Positions 20,479 to 32,893 are shown, counted from the first letter of the stretch. The stretch is DNA of 64,000 nucleotides from Buddleja alternifolia (GCA_019426215.1 CM033403.1:5471001-5535000); one strand, 5' to 3'. The notes: generated from the sequence alone by a model not told the origin. Made by a program: numbers and translations.

Positions 20479-23351
20479 GCGCCGATACACGCGCCCAGGC
20501 GCCGCCCACTGTTTTTGTACCAGCAGATCCGCGCCTAGGCGCCAATACACGCGCCCAGGCGCCAACCACAAACCTGCCAGATGCAAACTCTCTGCATCCC
20601 GCGCCCGAGCGCCCATCCATGCACGCCCAGGCGCCAGAAGATCCGCGCCTAGGCGCCGATACACGCGCCCAGGCGCCGCCCACTGCTTCTGTAGGTTTTC
20701 ATCCGTCTAATCCAACGCTTTCTCCCCCTATCGAAGTTCGTCTCCCCTTCCCAAATGCTCACAAAAAGAAGAAAAAGGAGATGGATCCGAGCTTTCTTCG
20801 AATTTTGGCAATCCTTCGGGAAGTGAGAATTAATATTCCGTTTATTGACGCCATCCTCCAAATGCCGAATTATGTGAAGTTCTTCAAGGACATACTCTCC
20901 AACAAGCAGAAGTGGGAAGAGAATGAGACGGTGTGCCTCACGGAAGAATGCTCCGCCGTATTACTCAATAAATTGCCAACTAAGCTCCAAGATCCCGGGA
21001 GTCTCACAATCCCATGCACAATTGGATCCTTATCATTCAAGAAGGTGTTATGTGACTCGGGGGCCAGCATCAATCTTCTTCCATACTCACTGTTTAAAAA
21101 GCTAGGCCTTGGAAATCCCAAGCCGACCTCAATGAGCCTTCAACTAGCCGACCGATCGATCAAGAGGCCCAAGGGGATAATCGAAGACGTTATTGTCCAA
21201 GTCGACAAGTTTTATTTTCCCGTTGATTTCGTAGTACTCGACATGGAAGAGGATGTGGAAGTACCATTAATCCTAGGGAGACCATTCCTAGCCACGGGTA
21301 AGGCGGTAATTGACATTGCTAATGGTAAGCTTACCTTGAATGTGGGCGATGACAAAGTTACCTTTGATGTTTACAAAGTCCTTAAACATCCTTTTGATCA
21401 TGACTCGTGTTATCGAATTGATACATTTGACCATTTGATTGTTGAGTATTTACAGGACAATACAATTGAAAATTCTCTCGAACAGAGTCTTATGAAATCC
21501 ATGCAAGTGGACTCGGAGAAAGATGATCTAGTGGAAAAGGTTCTAAGCTTAGAGTACAAATCTTCCTCTCATTCGGGAGGATTCATCAAAGTTGATAGAT
21601 CATTGTCAGGATCACCTCGCCCATCTATTGAAGAACCCCCCTCTCTCGAACTCAAACCCCTCCCCTCCCACCTTAAATATGTGTACTTGAACGATGACGA
21701 GACACTCCCATTGATCATTTCCTCATCTCTTTCAGGATCACAAGAAGAGCAATTAATGACGGTGTTGAGATCTCACAAACGGGCTTTTGGGTGGAAACTT
21801 GCGGACATCAAAGGCATTAGTCCAGCGATATGTATGCACAAAATACTTATGGAGGACTCCACCAAGCCTACACGCCAACCCCAAAGGAGATCAAACCCAC
21901 AAATCCAAGAGGTAGTCAAGAAGGAAGTGATTAAACTGCTCGACTCAGGTATAATCTATCCTATTTCTGATAGTGCGTGGGTGAGCCCTACCCAAGTGGT
22001 GCCTAAGAAAGGGGGAATAACGGTAATTGAGAATGCGAATAATGAGCTTATCCCAACTCGTATAATTAGTGGGTGGCGTGTATGTATAGATTACCGTAAG
22101 TTGAATGATGCCACACGTAAGGATCATTTCCCCCTCCCCTTTATTGACCAAATGCTTGAACGATTAGCCGGGCATGATTTCTATTGTTTTCTAGATGGTT
22201 ACTCCGGCTATAATCAAATTGCCATAGATCCTGAGGACCAAGAGAAAACCACTTTCACTTGTCCTTATGGCACATTTGCTTATAGAAGGATGCCATTTGG
22301 CTTGTGTAATGCCCCGGCCACTTTTCAAAGATGCATGATGGCTATTTTTCATGATATGGTTGAAGATTTCCTTGAAATTTTTATGGATGACTTTTCTGTT
22401 TTCGGAACAACTTTTGATATTTGTCTTGCTCATCTAAATGTTGTGCTTAAACGTTGTGAAGAAACCAACCTTGTTTTGAATTGGGAAAAATGCCATTTAA
22501 TGGTCCGAGAGGGGATTGTACTTGGCCACAAGATCTCTCAAAAAGGGATCGAAGTGGACCAAGCCAAGATTGAGGTCATTGAAAAACTTCCCCCACCCAC
22601 ATCGGTAAAAGCTGTTAGGAGTTTTCTCGGGCATGCTGGTTTCTATAGGCGATTCATCTTGAATTTCTCTAAAATTGCGAAACCGTTGTCTAATTTGCTT
22701 GTTAAAGATGCACCTTTTGATTTCAATTCTTCTTGTATGCAGGCCTTTCTTGATTTGAAGGAACGCTTAGTTTCCGCCCCTATCATGTCATCCCCCGATT
22801 GGAGCTTACCATTCGAATTGATGTGTGATGCGAGTGACACCGCGGTTGGAGCGGTCCTTGGCCAAAGGAAGGAAAAGGTATTTCGAACCATTTACTATGC
22901 TAGTAAAACTCTTAACGACGCACAATTGAATTATGCCACCACGGAAAAAGAATTACTCGCCATAGTCTTTGCATTCGATAAATTCCACTCTTACCTCGTG
23001 CTAAACAAAGTGATAGTTTACACCGATCATTCGGCTTTAAAATATTTGCTTGCCAAGAAAGATGCTAAACCAAGACTCCTTAGGTGGATTTTGTTACTCC
23101 AAGAATTTGATTTAGAGATAAAAGACAAGAAAGGCACCGAAAATGTAGTAGCCGACCACCTCTCACGATTAGAGCTAGTGAATGATCCGTTAGATGAGAC
23201 ACCAATTCGTGAGGAATTCCCAGATGAACACCTCCTTGCTATTTCTGAAAAAATTTCACCTTGGTATGCTAACTTTGCCAATTACATTGTACGGGCCGTC
23301 TTCCCCCGGATATCACTTTTCATCAAAAGAAGAAATTTCTATCTGATGTAA
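20410..23351 (+). CDS. Pol of element 2: protease, reverse transcriptase, RNase H
   Basis: A long frame open from 20367. Counting from there, protease [14 protein letters not shown] lies around residues 228-241. RT follows with [51 protein letters not shown] and the catalytic FMDDF at 672-676. RNase H starts at [14 protein letters not shown] (D821) and ends with [11 protein letters not shown]. These are the enzymes that make cDNA from the element RNA. All catalytic aspartates seen are present. The frame leaves the expected path at about 23295 in a run of C (CTTCCCCCGG) and stops at 23351, while integrase sequence continues in the next frame. RT sequence is of Athila type. Confidence 0.92.
20424..20692 (+). 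repeat. In-frame GC-rich minisatellite between gag and protease
   Basis: Two repeat modules arranged A-B-B-A-B. Module B is 60 bp with exact spacing (20461 and 20521) and recurs at about 20637. Each B contains GCGCCTAGGCGCC and GCGCCCAGGCGCC. Module A (about 20427 and 20601) contains CGCGCCCGAGCGCCC. The pol frame stays open through it and reads as repeats of APERP-MHAQAP and DPRLGA-TRAQAP, so the array adds about 90 low-complexity residues. Confidence 0.9.
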
Positions 23352-24545
23352 AGCAATATCTTTGGGACGAACCCTTTTTATTCAAAGTTTGTGCAGATGG
23401 TTTAATTCGACGTTGCATACCCGAAACGGACGTGCATGCTATCCTATCTCATTGTCATGATATGGCGGTAGGTGGCCATTTTGGGCCTTCCAAAACGGTA
23501 GCTAAGATCCTCCAATCAGGTTTCTTCTGGCCTACTCTTGTTAAAGATGCACATCATTATGTCAAATCTTGTGATCGCTGTCAACGAATGGGGAACATCT
23601 CTAAACATCATGAAACGCCCTTAAATAGCATGTTAGAGTGTGAGTTGTTTGATGTATGGGGTGTGGATTTCATGGGCCCTTTCCCCAGTTCTTGTTCAAA
23701 TAAATATATCCTTGTTGCGGTAGACTATGTCTCCAAATGGGTGGAAGCCGTGGCCTTGCCTACTAATGATGCTCGGGTTGTCACTCGTTTTCTGAAGAAA
23801 CATATTTTTACTCGATTTGGAACTCCCCGAGCCATCATTAGTGACGGGGGCACCCACTTCTGCAACAGGCAGTTTGAACTTTTATTGACCAAGTACGGGG
23901 TGAAGCATAAAATTTCGACCCCATACCACCCACAAACTAGTGGCCAAGTGGAGGTCTCGAATAGGGAGATTAAGCGTATTTTAGAAAAAACGGTCAATGC
24001 ATCAAGAAAGGATTGGTCCTCTTAAATTGGATGATGCTCTTTGGGCTTATCGGACCGCCTATAAAACCCCAATTGGCATGTCCCCGTATCGTCTTGTTTT
24101 TGGTAAAACATGTCACTTGCCCGTTGAACTCGAGCATCGTGCTTATTGGGCCATTAAGTTTCTAAATTTTGACTCTCAAAGTGTAGGTACACAACGTTTG
24201 CTACAACTCAACGAACTCGAAGAATGGCGTCATCTTGCCTATGAGAACGCAAAACTCTATAAGGAGCGGACCAAAATGTGGCATGACAAACATATTCTCC
24301 CCCGGGAATTCCACAAGGGAGAGCGGGTGTTGCTATACAACTCTCGACTCCGACTCTTCCCCGGGAAGCTTAAGTCTCGATGGTCGGGACCATTTTTGAT
24401 TTCCCAGGTCTATCCATCCGGCGCCGTCGAACTTACAACAGATAAAGGACATACTTTCTTGGTCAACGCTCAACGTCTAAAACCTTACTTAGGGATGGAT
24501 GGGCCAAGAGACAAAGAGTCCTTCATCCTCGCGGACCCTTCGTGA
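23295..24545 (+). pseudogene. Integrase of element 2 (two frames)
   Basis: The zinc-binding HHCC domain ([12 protein letters not shown]...CDRCQ) and the catalytic core with D in [13 protein letters not shown] in IISDGGTHF and E in [11 protein letters not shown] occupy 23432-24025. A one-base shift at about 24015 (CCTCTTAAATTGG, one T too many) moves the rest to the frame 23997-24545, which holds the C-terminal domain ([20 protein letters not shown], then [18 protein letters not shown]). No chromodomain follows, as expected for Athila. The enzyme would insert cDNA into the genome. Catalytic residues are present, so only the indels disable it. Confidence 0.88.
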
Positions 24546-24754
24546 TTCTTCGCTTTCAGTCGAGCTAATGACTCTAAACTAGCGCTTCTTGGGAGGCAAC
24601 CCATGTTTTCTTTCCGTTTCCTTTTCTTTTTCCCTTATTATTCCGTTTGTTGCTTTATTTTCTAACCTTACATCTTTGTTAGTTTGTGTTTTAAATGTTT
24701 TGTCTCTTCCCTTTTGAAACAGGAAATGAAATTCGTTACAAAACTATTCAGAAT

Positions 24755-24950
24755 CCCGCGCCCAAGCGCCGAGAAATCAGGCGCCTAGGCGCCCGACTCT
24801 GAAAGGGGCGCCCAAGCGCCGAGAAATCAGGCGCCTAGGCGCCCGATTCTGAAAGAGGCGCCCAGGCGCCGAGAAACGCCCGCCTAGGCGCGGGCATTAC
24901 CCCCAAAGGAATCCAGGTAAGTTGTATCGCGCGCCTAGGCGCCCGATTTT
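24755..24950 (+). repeat. GC-palindrome tandem array in the 3' leader of element 2
   Basis: A roughly 50-bp unit repeated about three times, each with GCGCCCAAGCGCC followed by AGGCGCCTAGGCGCCC. The GCGCCTAGGC cores at 24781 and 24831 are exactly 50 bp apart, and further cores lie at about 24881 and 24931. The array lies between the integrase and the env-position ORF. Element 1 has a different GC palindrome pair at the matching place (9102-9137). Confidence 0.9.
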
Positions 24951-25514
24951 GAATTTAACAAATATATGGGTCAAAAACGGTCAAAATTCCCCAAAATCTT
25001 CACAACTCCTCTCCCACTCGAATTCCGGCGATTTCCTCAACATTTCCGGCCATTTCCACCGGATTTCACCGCCACTTCCATCAACATCATTCGTTGCACA
25101 AGAGGCTCGTCTTTCACATCGACTCGGTGCGAAAATTTTGGGGATAAAAGGTGAGTTTTGGCTTTACCCTTCTTCCATTTCCGATTCATAGCCGACGTGT
25201 AGGTGCCTTGCGTTATATATTGAGGATTAATTGGGGCATTGGCCGATTGTTGATTGAATTTTTAGTTGTTATTGCATTTGAGAGCTTGAAATTGAATTTG
25301 TGGGTTGTAATCAAAAATTGGGGGTTGATGTTGTTGAATTGGATGGTCTATTGTTGCTAAATCCGTGGGTTATTATCAATTTGTGGGTTGAAATTGAATT
25401 TGTGGATTGTTGCCAAGTGTGGGTTGCTCTGATTTTGGTGTGTGTTGGGCGTTGAAGATTGTTGTATTTGGTTGGTTGCATTTGGGTCGATTTGAGTAGT
25501 TAAGAAGTTGATAA

Positions 25515-26835
25515 TTGTTGTTGCAAATGACGAGAACTACCAACAGGCCGTCCAAGGGTAAGAAAAAAGTGGGTGAGGGTTCCTCTAATGAGCCCGAGAC
25601 TCCCGATAGTACCCGTTTTGAAAACCCCCAAGTCCAAATTATGTGTCAGAGTTTGAGCACCCCCCGCACCCTTATTAAGGAGCACTATTTAACCACCCGG
25701 GGACAGCCCTCTGTGCACGAATTGATACAATTTCATCGCTTACAGTTTTTTTGTCAAAAGCCCGAGGCCATTCATCTTCCTTGGGTTCTGGAATTCTTCA
25801 GCTCCGGGGTTTATGATGAGATTGAGACACGAGGATGGCTGGGGACTACCCTTTTGGTCCGGGGCAAACATGTCAATTATGAGTTGAGACAGATTAGGGA
25901 GAGCATAGGCACCCCGACCCCTCAGACATGCGAGTTCACCACTCTTTACAATTCAGGGCGCCTCCGAGTTAGCCTGTCGGATATTTTGCAGGTTATTGGC
26001 CGAGAGGGGTGGGAATGGGTACCCGGAGAAGCTCATGTCCCCCGTAGGGCTCTATTACCCGAGGCTGCTTTCTGGCTCGACTTCATCCAGATTCAATTTA
26101 ATGCCGAGTACCAATCGATCAGAGGCAAACAAGGAACGGGCCACCCTCATCTACGCTATTATGTCCAAGAAAGCTGTGGACTTTGCCCGGGTAATCCACA
26201 AGTCTTTGACGGACCACTTTAGAAAGTTGAAGAATGAGTTAGGGCCATTGATTAACAAAGAATTGGCTAAGCAAAAGGGAGAAGGTCCCACTCGGAAGAT
26301 TCCCATCATTCTCCCGTCACTGATCACAGCTTTATGCAAGGCGGCTAAGGTTCCCACATTTCCTTTGGAGCGTACTGAGCTTCCTGGTTCTTATCTCACC
26401 GTGGTAGATGACGACTCCCAGGCTCCTCCACCACCAGCTACTTCAAAGAGGCCTCGCCCATCTTCATCCCAGTCTACTAGCTCCCCACAGTTTCCACCTA
26501 TGGATGCCGCCGCCATTAGACAATTAAAGGATGAATTGAGGGAGGAGTTGCGAGATGAGATGAGGGTGGTCATGTCCGACACTTGTGCTTATTTCCGTCA
26601 GCTTTTTGTAGAGCATGATGCGTTTGTCGGTTGGGGGCCGTTTGATTATTCTGCTCCTCCACCTTACCCGCACCCCCCGCCTCAGCAGCCCGCAGATATG
26701 CACGAGTCAGGTGCTCTCGTTCCTGACGGAGGTGATGATGAGGCTCATAATGATGAGGGTAGCCCGTTGATTGATTTGGATGATCTCGGCGGCGAGGATG
26801 AGGATTACATTGACCGTTTTGGCACCACCGATTAG
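25515..26835 (+). pseudogene. Env-position ORF of element 2 (ATHILA ORF1-like plant transposon protein)
   Basis: Two overlapping frames, 25515-26222 and 25996-26835, form one protein of about 435 residues with a one-base shift at about 26120 (ATCAGAGGCAAACAAGG). A basic N-terminus (NRPSKGKKKVGEGSS) is followed by a globular part (FHRLQFFCQKPEAIHLPWVL, then RGKHVNYELRQIRESIGTP) that resembles the putative plant transposon protein family found in the env position of Athila elements. Next come ANKERATLIYAIMSKKAVDF and PSLITALCKAAKVPTFPLE, then a proline-rich and acidic tail. No signal peptide or clear transmembrane helix is visible, so an envelope role is not supported. Function is unknown. Confidence 0.75.
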
Positions 26836-28440
26836 GCTTATCTTGTTTTATTTCCATGCATGTTTCTTTTTATTTTTTTTTGATATCTTTTGGTGGGATG
26901 TTTGATATTTTATGTTTGATGTTTGGATGCTTGATGTTTTCCTTCCATGCATGTTTCTCATTTTTTTTGTTTATCTCGTTTTGTTTTATTCTATTCTATC
27001 CAATGTTTGATGCTCTGTATGGCTAGCATTTGTTTACCTATGTAGTGATCGACACAGTGATTGCCATCCGTGGACTTGATTGCCTTAAGTGGACTCGGGT
27101 TTGCTTTTCAGCTTCCCTATGGTGACGTGTACTTTGCCCTTTTCTTTTTCAAACATTGGGGACAATGTTCATGATAAGTGTGGGGGGTATACTAGATCCA
27201 TTATAGTCATGTTGATTCATGTTTTACATATTTCGGTCCAAGTTTGGTCAAGTTTGGGGGGTGCTGTACCTCTACATGTGAAATGTGTGCAATTTTAATT
27301 TATTTTTTTTGGATAGAATTTCAACCCTTCACTTGAGGCATTGAGTATGGTTAATTTGAATACATGGTATGTTTTCTCTATCAATTTGGTTTTTTAATGG
27401 CTATACACATCGTTCCTTGCTTATGGGATCCTAACTAGACTAGATTAACCTTAAGATGATTCACATATGCACCTAAATCGAAGGTAGAGGAGTTGAGTGG
27501 GCAATCATTTTGAAACACTTAAAGGCTTGATCCCGGAAATATCAACTTAGAATTTTCACATGTGTTATGAGTTGAGAACGTTAACTTCGTGTGCTTAATA
27601 ATAATAAAAAGAGGTTGAACATTGGTATGACTGAAAAAGTCAGGCTTAATAGATACTGGGGGCGAAGAGCACCATGCCTAGAATACTGTACTATTTTGCT
27701 AATTTGAGCTAAGCTCAAGCCAATGTAAGTGTTAAGTGAATAAGGACCTAGTTTGATTTTGTGGCCTTTGACACTCGAGTGATTAAGCCCTTAGGAATGT
27801 CTCCACATTTGATACCCTAAAGCCATCTGGTTTAGGAGTTATTGGCCTAAAACTCGTTACACGGGTGTCATAGAAAGCCTAAGAGGATCAAACATTGCAC
27901 ATGGTCTAGCCTCTAATGTTTCGAGTTGAAAGTGCATAAGATAAATCCGAAAGTGGAATGAAGTGATAAATTTTTAAGTGGCTATGAAGTTGTATTCAAT
28001 TCTCGTACCATGTGAATAATCAAAAGTTGATAAATATGGGGTTAATGTTTGAAAAGTGGTAAGAATGCCACTTGACTATAATACTTGAGATTTATTACAC
28101 TACACCCTTAGGATGATCTTTTCAATGTTAAGGCGTAACATGAGCAAATGTGTGATGTGTATATATTTGTAATATGAGCTTAAACAGATGAATTCATACC
28201 ATTGTGTGCTATTAATCATTGTAATTTACGTTGAGTGATCGGGGTTGAAAATCTTTCGATTTGTGGGTATATCGTCTGCAAACCCTCACGAGACTATAAC
28301 TCGTCCTTTGAGGTAACTCAAAGGTTCAAAGGCTTGTTGCATTCGCTAAATGCAACCGTTTACTCCACGAAAGTGAGTTAGGTAGTTTTCTTTTTGTTTC
28401 TCTCTTTGATTGATGATGTTTCCTTATCTTAGAACTCTTA
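26836..28440 (+). other. 3' non-coding region of element 2
   Basis: No supported gene. It holds ACATTGGGGACAATGTT (27154-27170) followed by AGTGTGGGGGG, and from about 27430 a tract that aligns by eye with element 1 (9700-10700), including TTTGAGCTAAGCTCAA and GAGACTATAACTCGTC. The shared order and sequence point to conserved cis-acting RNA functions. Confidence 0.7.
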
Positions 28441-28477
28441 TTGCTCGAGGACGAGCAATTGATAAGTGTGGGGGTGT
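28441..28477 (+). promoter_or_regulatory. Hairpin plus polypurine tract of element 2
   Basis: TTGCTCGAGGACGAGCAA (28441-28458) is a 7-bp inverted repeat with a 4-base loop, followed by AAGTGTGGGGGTGT directly before the 3' LTR. The G-rich tract is the plus-strand primer. The hairpin is conserved in element 1 with a compensated centre. Confidence 0.78.
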
Positions 28478-30120
28478 TGATAAGAGGCATTTTTACGTGT
28501 TTTTAAGCCCCTTTGCGTTTATGTCTTAGGTTCATTTATCGCTTGATTCTTGCCACATGTGCGTTTAATTCGTGCATTAAGTGATTTCAGGTCTTAAATG
28601 GATACAATCAAAGAACGGGATGAAAAATGACGTATAAAACAAGTTTAGGCCAATGTCTATGCACCCTACGCCTAGGCGCCATCTTGCCCACGCCGGCGCC
28701 GTTTCAGCACCACTTTCCACGTTCGAGCGCTTTTTCCGTATGTTTAGAGACTGAATTGGATGAAGTTTCCTTCTACAAAGTTGTAGAACTATGTGTTAGC
28801 TTCAAATGAGGACTTGAATCATCCAAATCGGAGTTTTGTGGAGAGAGTTATGAAGGAAATACAAATACTGCGCCAGACAGAGGCAAATACTCCCAACATT
28901 CTGATTTGGGCGCCCGAGCGCCATAAAACCCGCGCCTAGGCGTGGCCACATCCGAGATTTGATTCCTTTCAGCCAAAAGATCATCATTTGATGGGGGAAT
29001 GGAACATTTAAAGCCAAGAGGTCATCACATGTATGGGGGGGATGTCATAAGTATGTTTCTTACTAGATCTACTTTTGGGAATTTTATACTACTCACTTTA
29101 AGAGTAGTGGAGGGACACTAGGGGGACATACACATGAGGGCTGATTTGTGGTGGTCTTCTTAAGGATCCTTGGGCATTGACCGATCATCTTGAGAGGAGG
29201 GGAGAGAGGCATTTGATCCATCACTTTTCACTCATCATCATTCATCACCATTTCTTCATCACTTTTGGAGGGGAACAAAGAGAGAGGAGCTAAGGATTGA
29301 AGATCAAGAGCAAAGATCCATCATCAATCAATTGAGGGAGTTTTAATTATTTGCATTTACATGTTTATTTCCATGAGTATGTATATGTTTGTATTAGATT
29401 TTCTTAAGGCTTTGATGAGAGGCTAATATTGTAGAACTAAGGCCATGTGAAGGCCAAATTATGAATCAATATATGTGAAGTTGCTCTTTGTATTAATTCT
29501 CCTATTGCTTTGTGTGTTAATTCTATGCTTTTATTCCAATCATGTGTTTGATCACCATATGCTTGCTATCTTGCCTAATCTAGTTGTTCGAGAGAAAATA
29601 GATTAGGGTGCAAGAGAATTAACACATCATCCGAAACAAATGAGGGATTGCCCTAGAAATAGGTAAAGATTCCCGGGTGTTGTTAGCCGGATTCGTTCGG
29701 GAAGCTCTAGAACGTTAATGCGTGATTTTTGATTAGATTCTCGGATAGACATATTTAGAGAACCGTCAATTAATCATAGGATTATTATGTGCCGAGACAT
29801 CGGTAATAGTTAATTTAGGAGTTTCCACCAAAGCAATAGGAGTCTAATAATTCGAAGAGTAGCTCTATATATTGACGAGTAGATTCGTTGTAGCATGTGC
29901 CTTAGTCATTTTATCATACGTGAGATTAATCTATAGTACGTTTCTCTTTGGTTCTTCTTGTTTAATCTTTTTCTTGCACTTTACTTTAATGTCTTATCTT
30001 TTATCGAAAATCATAACTAGAATTCAAGTCCTTGTGGTTCGACAACCCGGACTTTTTGTCCACTTATTACTACACACGTCTAGTGCACTTGCTATCATAG
30101 CACGTTAGCTTTTAGCGTGT
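28478..30120 (+). repeat. 3' LTR of element 2, end incomplete
   Basis: Starts TGATAAGAGGCATTTTTACG and ends at TTTTAGCGTGT. The final CA present in the 5' copy is missing and T-rich foreign sequence follows. It is about 20 bases shorter than the 5' LTR, mostly through one-base losses in runs, for example 29111-29180 against 17887-17960. Confidence 0.88.
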
Positions 30121-31217
30121 TTTTTCCAGCTCATTTCAATCCAAGATTTGTCTTTTTCCCTCTATTTACTATTCCTACTGAAGTGTGCAATGCACGCGCT
30201 TGTTTCGTTGTAATTTTAGAACACAACTTCCCATGAGACCAACATTGAGATTTTATTTGACTTATAGACTAAGGTGGCACTTCCAAGCCATGGGACAAAA
30301 TCGAAATGTGAGCAACTTACGGGATTAAATTACACTTTCCCTAGTAATTCTATTCCTTACAGGATATATGTCTACTAATATACATCTAAGATAATAATAA
30401 TATATATATAATATAAGATAGATACATGCGAGCGTGTATTATGTTTGTATCTATGTATATTATATTATAGGAACAAACTAAGATTTCAAAGGGAAAAAAA
30501 AACAAAATAACTATTCTTGTAGATTAAGTAATTCCCTTGTAGGAACTCTATTAGGGTTTGGATCCTTCTTCTCTTCTATATTTGATCAACAAGAAAAAAA
30601 TAAACTTGTTATTTTTCTTAGAAAAATCAGCCATCACCTAAGAAGAGAAGAGGAAATTTCCGTTCCACTCTCTCTCACCTTAGCCGCCCCTAGTCAAATA
30701 TTCAAGGTATAATTTTGTTCTTGTGTTTCGATTAATTACTCACTAAATATATTCCTCACCTTTTCAGATAAGCCTAGCTTCGTTCTATTGGCTAGCACCA
30801 GAAATAGGACTATTGGAGATTCAAGGGGATATGGACTATACTTGGAGGCGCGACAAATTGAAGCACTACAACCGGAGATACAAAAGATGCATTTTTGTGA
30901 GGCTTTAAAGTATGGGTTTTGGGAGCTCGTAGCGGGTTGATAAAGATCCAACCGAAACTAAAATTCCCCGTTGGTAATTTTACATTTCGTCTTTTAATTT
31001 TATACGAATTAATTAAGCCGATTGAATTCATGTCGGGGTGTTTTATATTTATGCTACATTTAGTCTAAATTTTTTTTTTTCATCTTTTGCTGAGTTAGTC
31101 ACCTCGGGGCTCACCCAACCCAACAGAATTTTCAATAATCACTTAGGCGTAAGATTAATCCTTATGGGCCTGAGGTTCCATTGGTTACTTTGAGCATAGT
31201 CGATTATACTTTGACTT
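30121..31217 (+). other. Unassigned sequence, possibly a partial copia LTR
   Basis: A TA-rich microsatellite lies near 30395-30420. From about 30560 the sequence has the look of the 3' half of a long copia LTR: a CTCTCTCTCACCTTAGCCGCC leader-like stretch, then GGAGCTCGTAGCGGGTTGAT and AATTAATTAAGCCGATTGAA. No matching second copy, primer site or protein was found, so this stays tentative. No supported coding region. Confidence 0.3.
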
Positions 31218-32893
31218 TGTTGTGATTTGGTCTAGCGGATAAAAGTTTTTGTTCCGAATCACACTGAGAATCAAATTCAGGGACATTCATGATATTAAAT
31301 AATAACGCAATAAGAACATGTTATGAAAGAGAGTAATCGAATTACCTCTTGACAACAAAATTCTGATTAATCAGCAGCAGCCCCAGACTTCTGTCTCTAG
31401 ATAATCATGCGGAAGAAATTTTTCTAAGAAAAACTTTGATCTCCTCCCGGCAACAATGGTAGCTGCGGCTAGTTGGAGAGAGAGGGAGGGAATTTTGTCT
31501 TTCTTATTGCTCTAGGTTTATTTTGGTTCAAAGTAAGATTCTGAAACAATGACTTCTGTGTGTAGAATTCTGAAACTGATTAACTACTTATATCACATAT
31601 GCAGAACCCCTAGGTATACAATGAGGGGGGCGGCCGCTAGGCCTAGTTAGGATGGGCTTCTGCTTTGTTCCATCTTAGCCATGTAAGTAATTTAGTCCAA
31701 GTCCAATCAAGTTGACAATTAATTAATTACTTTAATCCAATTAAAATTAATCTAATTAATTTAATTAAACTTATAAATTAATTTCCAATTAATTTAACTT
31801 TTGAATTAATATGATTTAATTAAATTATTTAATCCAATTAAAAATCTATAACTAAATCATACCATCCATTTTGTCAGTCAATTACATCTAAAGTAACTTT
31901 ACCAAAATACTCTTAGCATGGAAATATTCCTTTTCTTCATATAGTGCGACTCTCTAGGCTCGATTCAATTGGAAATGGGAGGATTCCAAAGGATAAGGTT
32001 ATCACCTAGCCAACACCGTGGAACCAAATCGTAATCCAATTGAATATGAGATGAACATGTCATCACGAACCATGATTACGACTACCATATGCGTATAAAC
32101 TCTTCATTGACGTGACTCGATAAAGTAAGAGCCATGATATATCAAACTCATATAACTTGATGCTGTACTCAGTTATCATAATAATGTGAAATTACCAAAC
32201 TATCCTTAGTGACCATCATTTGTTAGTTTATTTACTTATGATCGTACATGTCACATACTCGTTTACTGTCGAGATGGTGAATCCCATATTGGCAGTTATC
32301 TTACAATGTCGAATGCACCATGTAGATTGTGCTTCGAGGTCGACCCCACCTATCAGGTGATACAGGCCTAACTACTCTGATAACATATCCAATACTACAA
32401 ACACATTATAAATAACTCCCCCGGTCTAAAGTTTACATATACTATCAAAATCTTAACCCCATATCATTGACTACCAAAGAGTAAATACCCATGTGATCAG
32501 ATTAATGTGAGTCGAGTTCAAATATGTTAATTCCACTAATCATATTCATGACACTAACTCCCACTATCTAATCAGCGTACGACTGACACTTCCTTGTCAA
32601 AGTAGGTGCCTTACGAGTTGAATTTAATTCCCAATTAAAATTCCTTAACCCGCAAACTCCCGGTTTACGAGATTAAGTACTTGACTCTTCCAGTGCCTCC
32701 TCTTGTCCATAAGAGGTCTATCTTCAAATTTCATGGACTTATTTGTTCAATACATTTAAATGCCATTCGATATATATGAACAAAATCAAAACCTTTATTC
32801 TATAAATAGAAATAATAAATAGTTTGTACAAATAACTTATCAAAGCCCTACTCAATCTAATTCCTCGTAGGCATTGAGGGCATACACCTAACA
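31218..32893 (-). repeat. Copia LTR (Angela-like style), minus strand
   Basis: Read on the minus strand it begins TGTTAGGTGTATGCCCTCAA and ends AGACCAAATCACAACA. A polypurine-like GAGTGCAAGTGAGAGAT precedes it (32894-32910), marking it as the 3' LTR of an element whose body lay to the right. It contains a long AT-rich tract of ATTAATTAA words (31715-31850). No target duplication and no matching second LTR were found. Only about 41 bases of its internal region remain before the next LTR. Confidence 0.7.

Larger units (their letters stand above)
17250..30120 (+). mobile_element. Athila-like Ty3/gypsy retrotransposon (element 2), near complete
   Basis: A 12.9-kb element with LTRs 17250-18914 and 28478-30120, an intact tRNA-Asp primer site, gag, PR-RT-RH-IN without chromodomain, an ORF in the env position, and a polypurine tract. 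The LTRs are nearly identical except for many one-base length differences in homopolymers, so it is young. Frames are broken by single-base shifts at about 20410, 23295, 24015 and 26120. The 3' LTR lacks the terminal CA and no target duplication is visible. It cuts the LINE on its left. Confidence 0.9.

Noticed and set aside
19906..20683. Long minus-strand frames opposite gag-pol of element 2
   Set aside because: They arise from the GC-rich repeat, which lacks stops on both strands, and have no domain of their own.
31680..31860. AT-rich tract as a matrix attachment region or origin
   Set aside because: It is a recurrent part of a copia LTR family and nothing specific supports an attachment or origin role.
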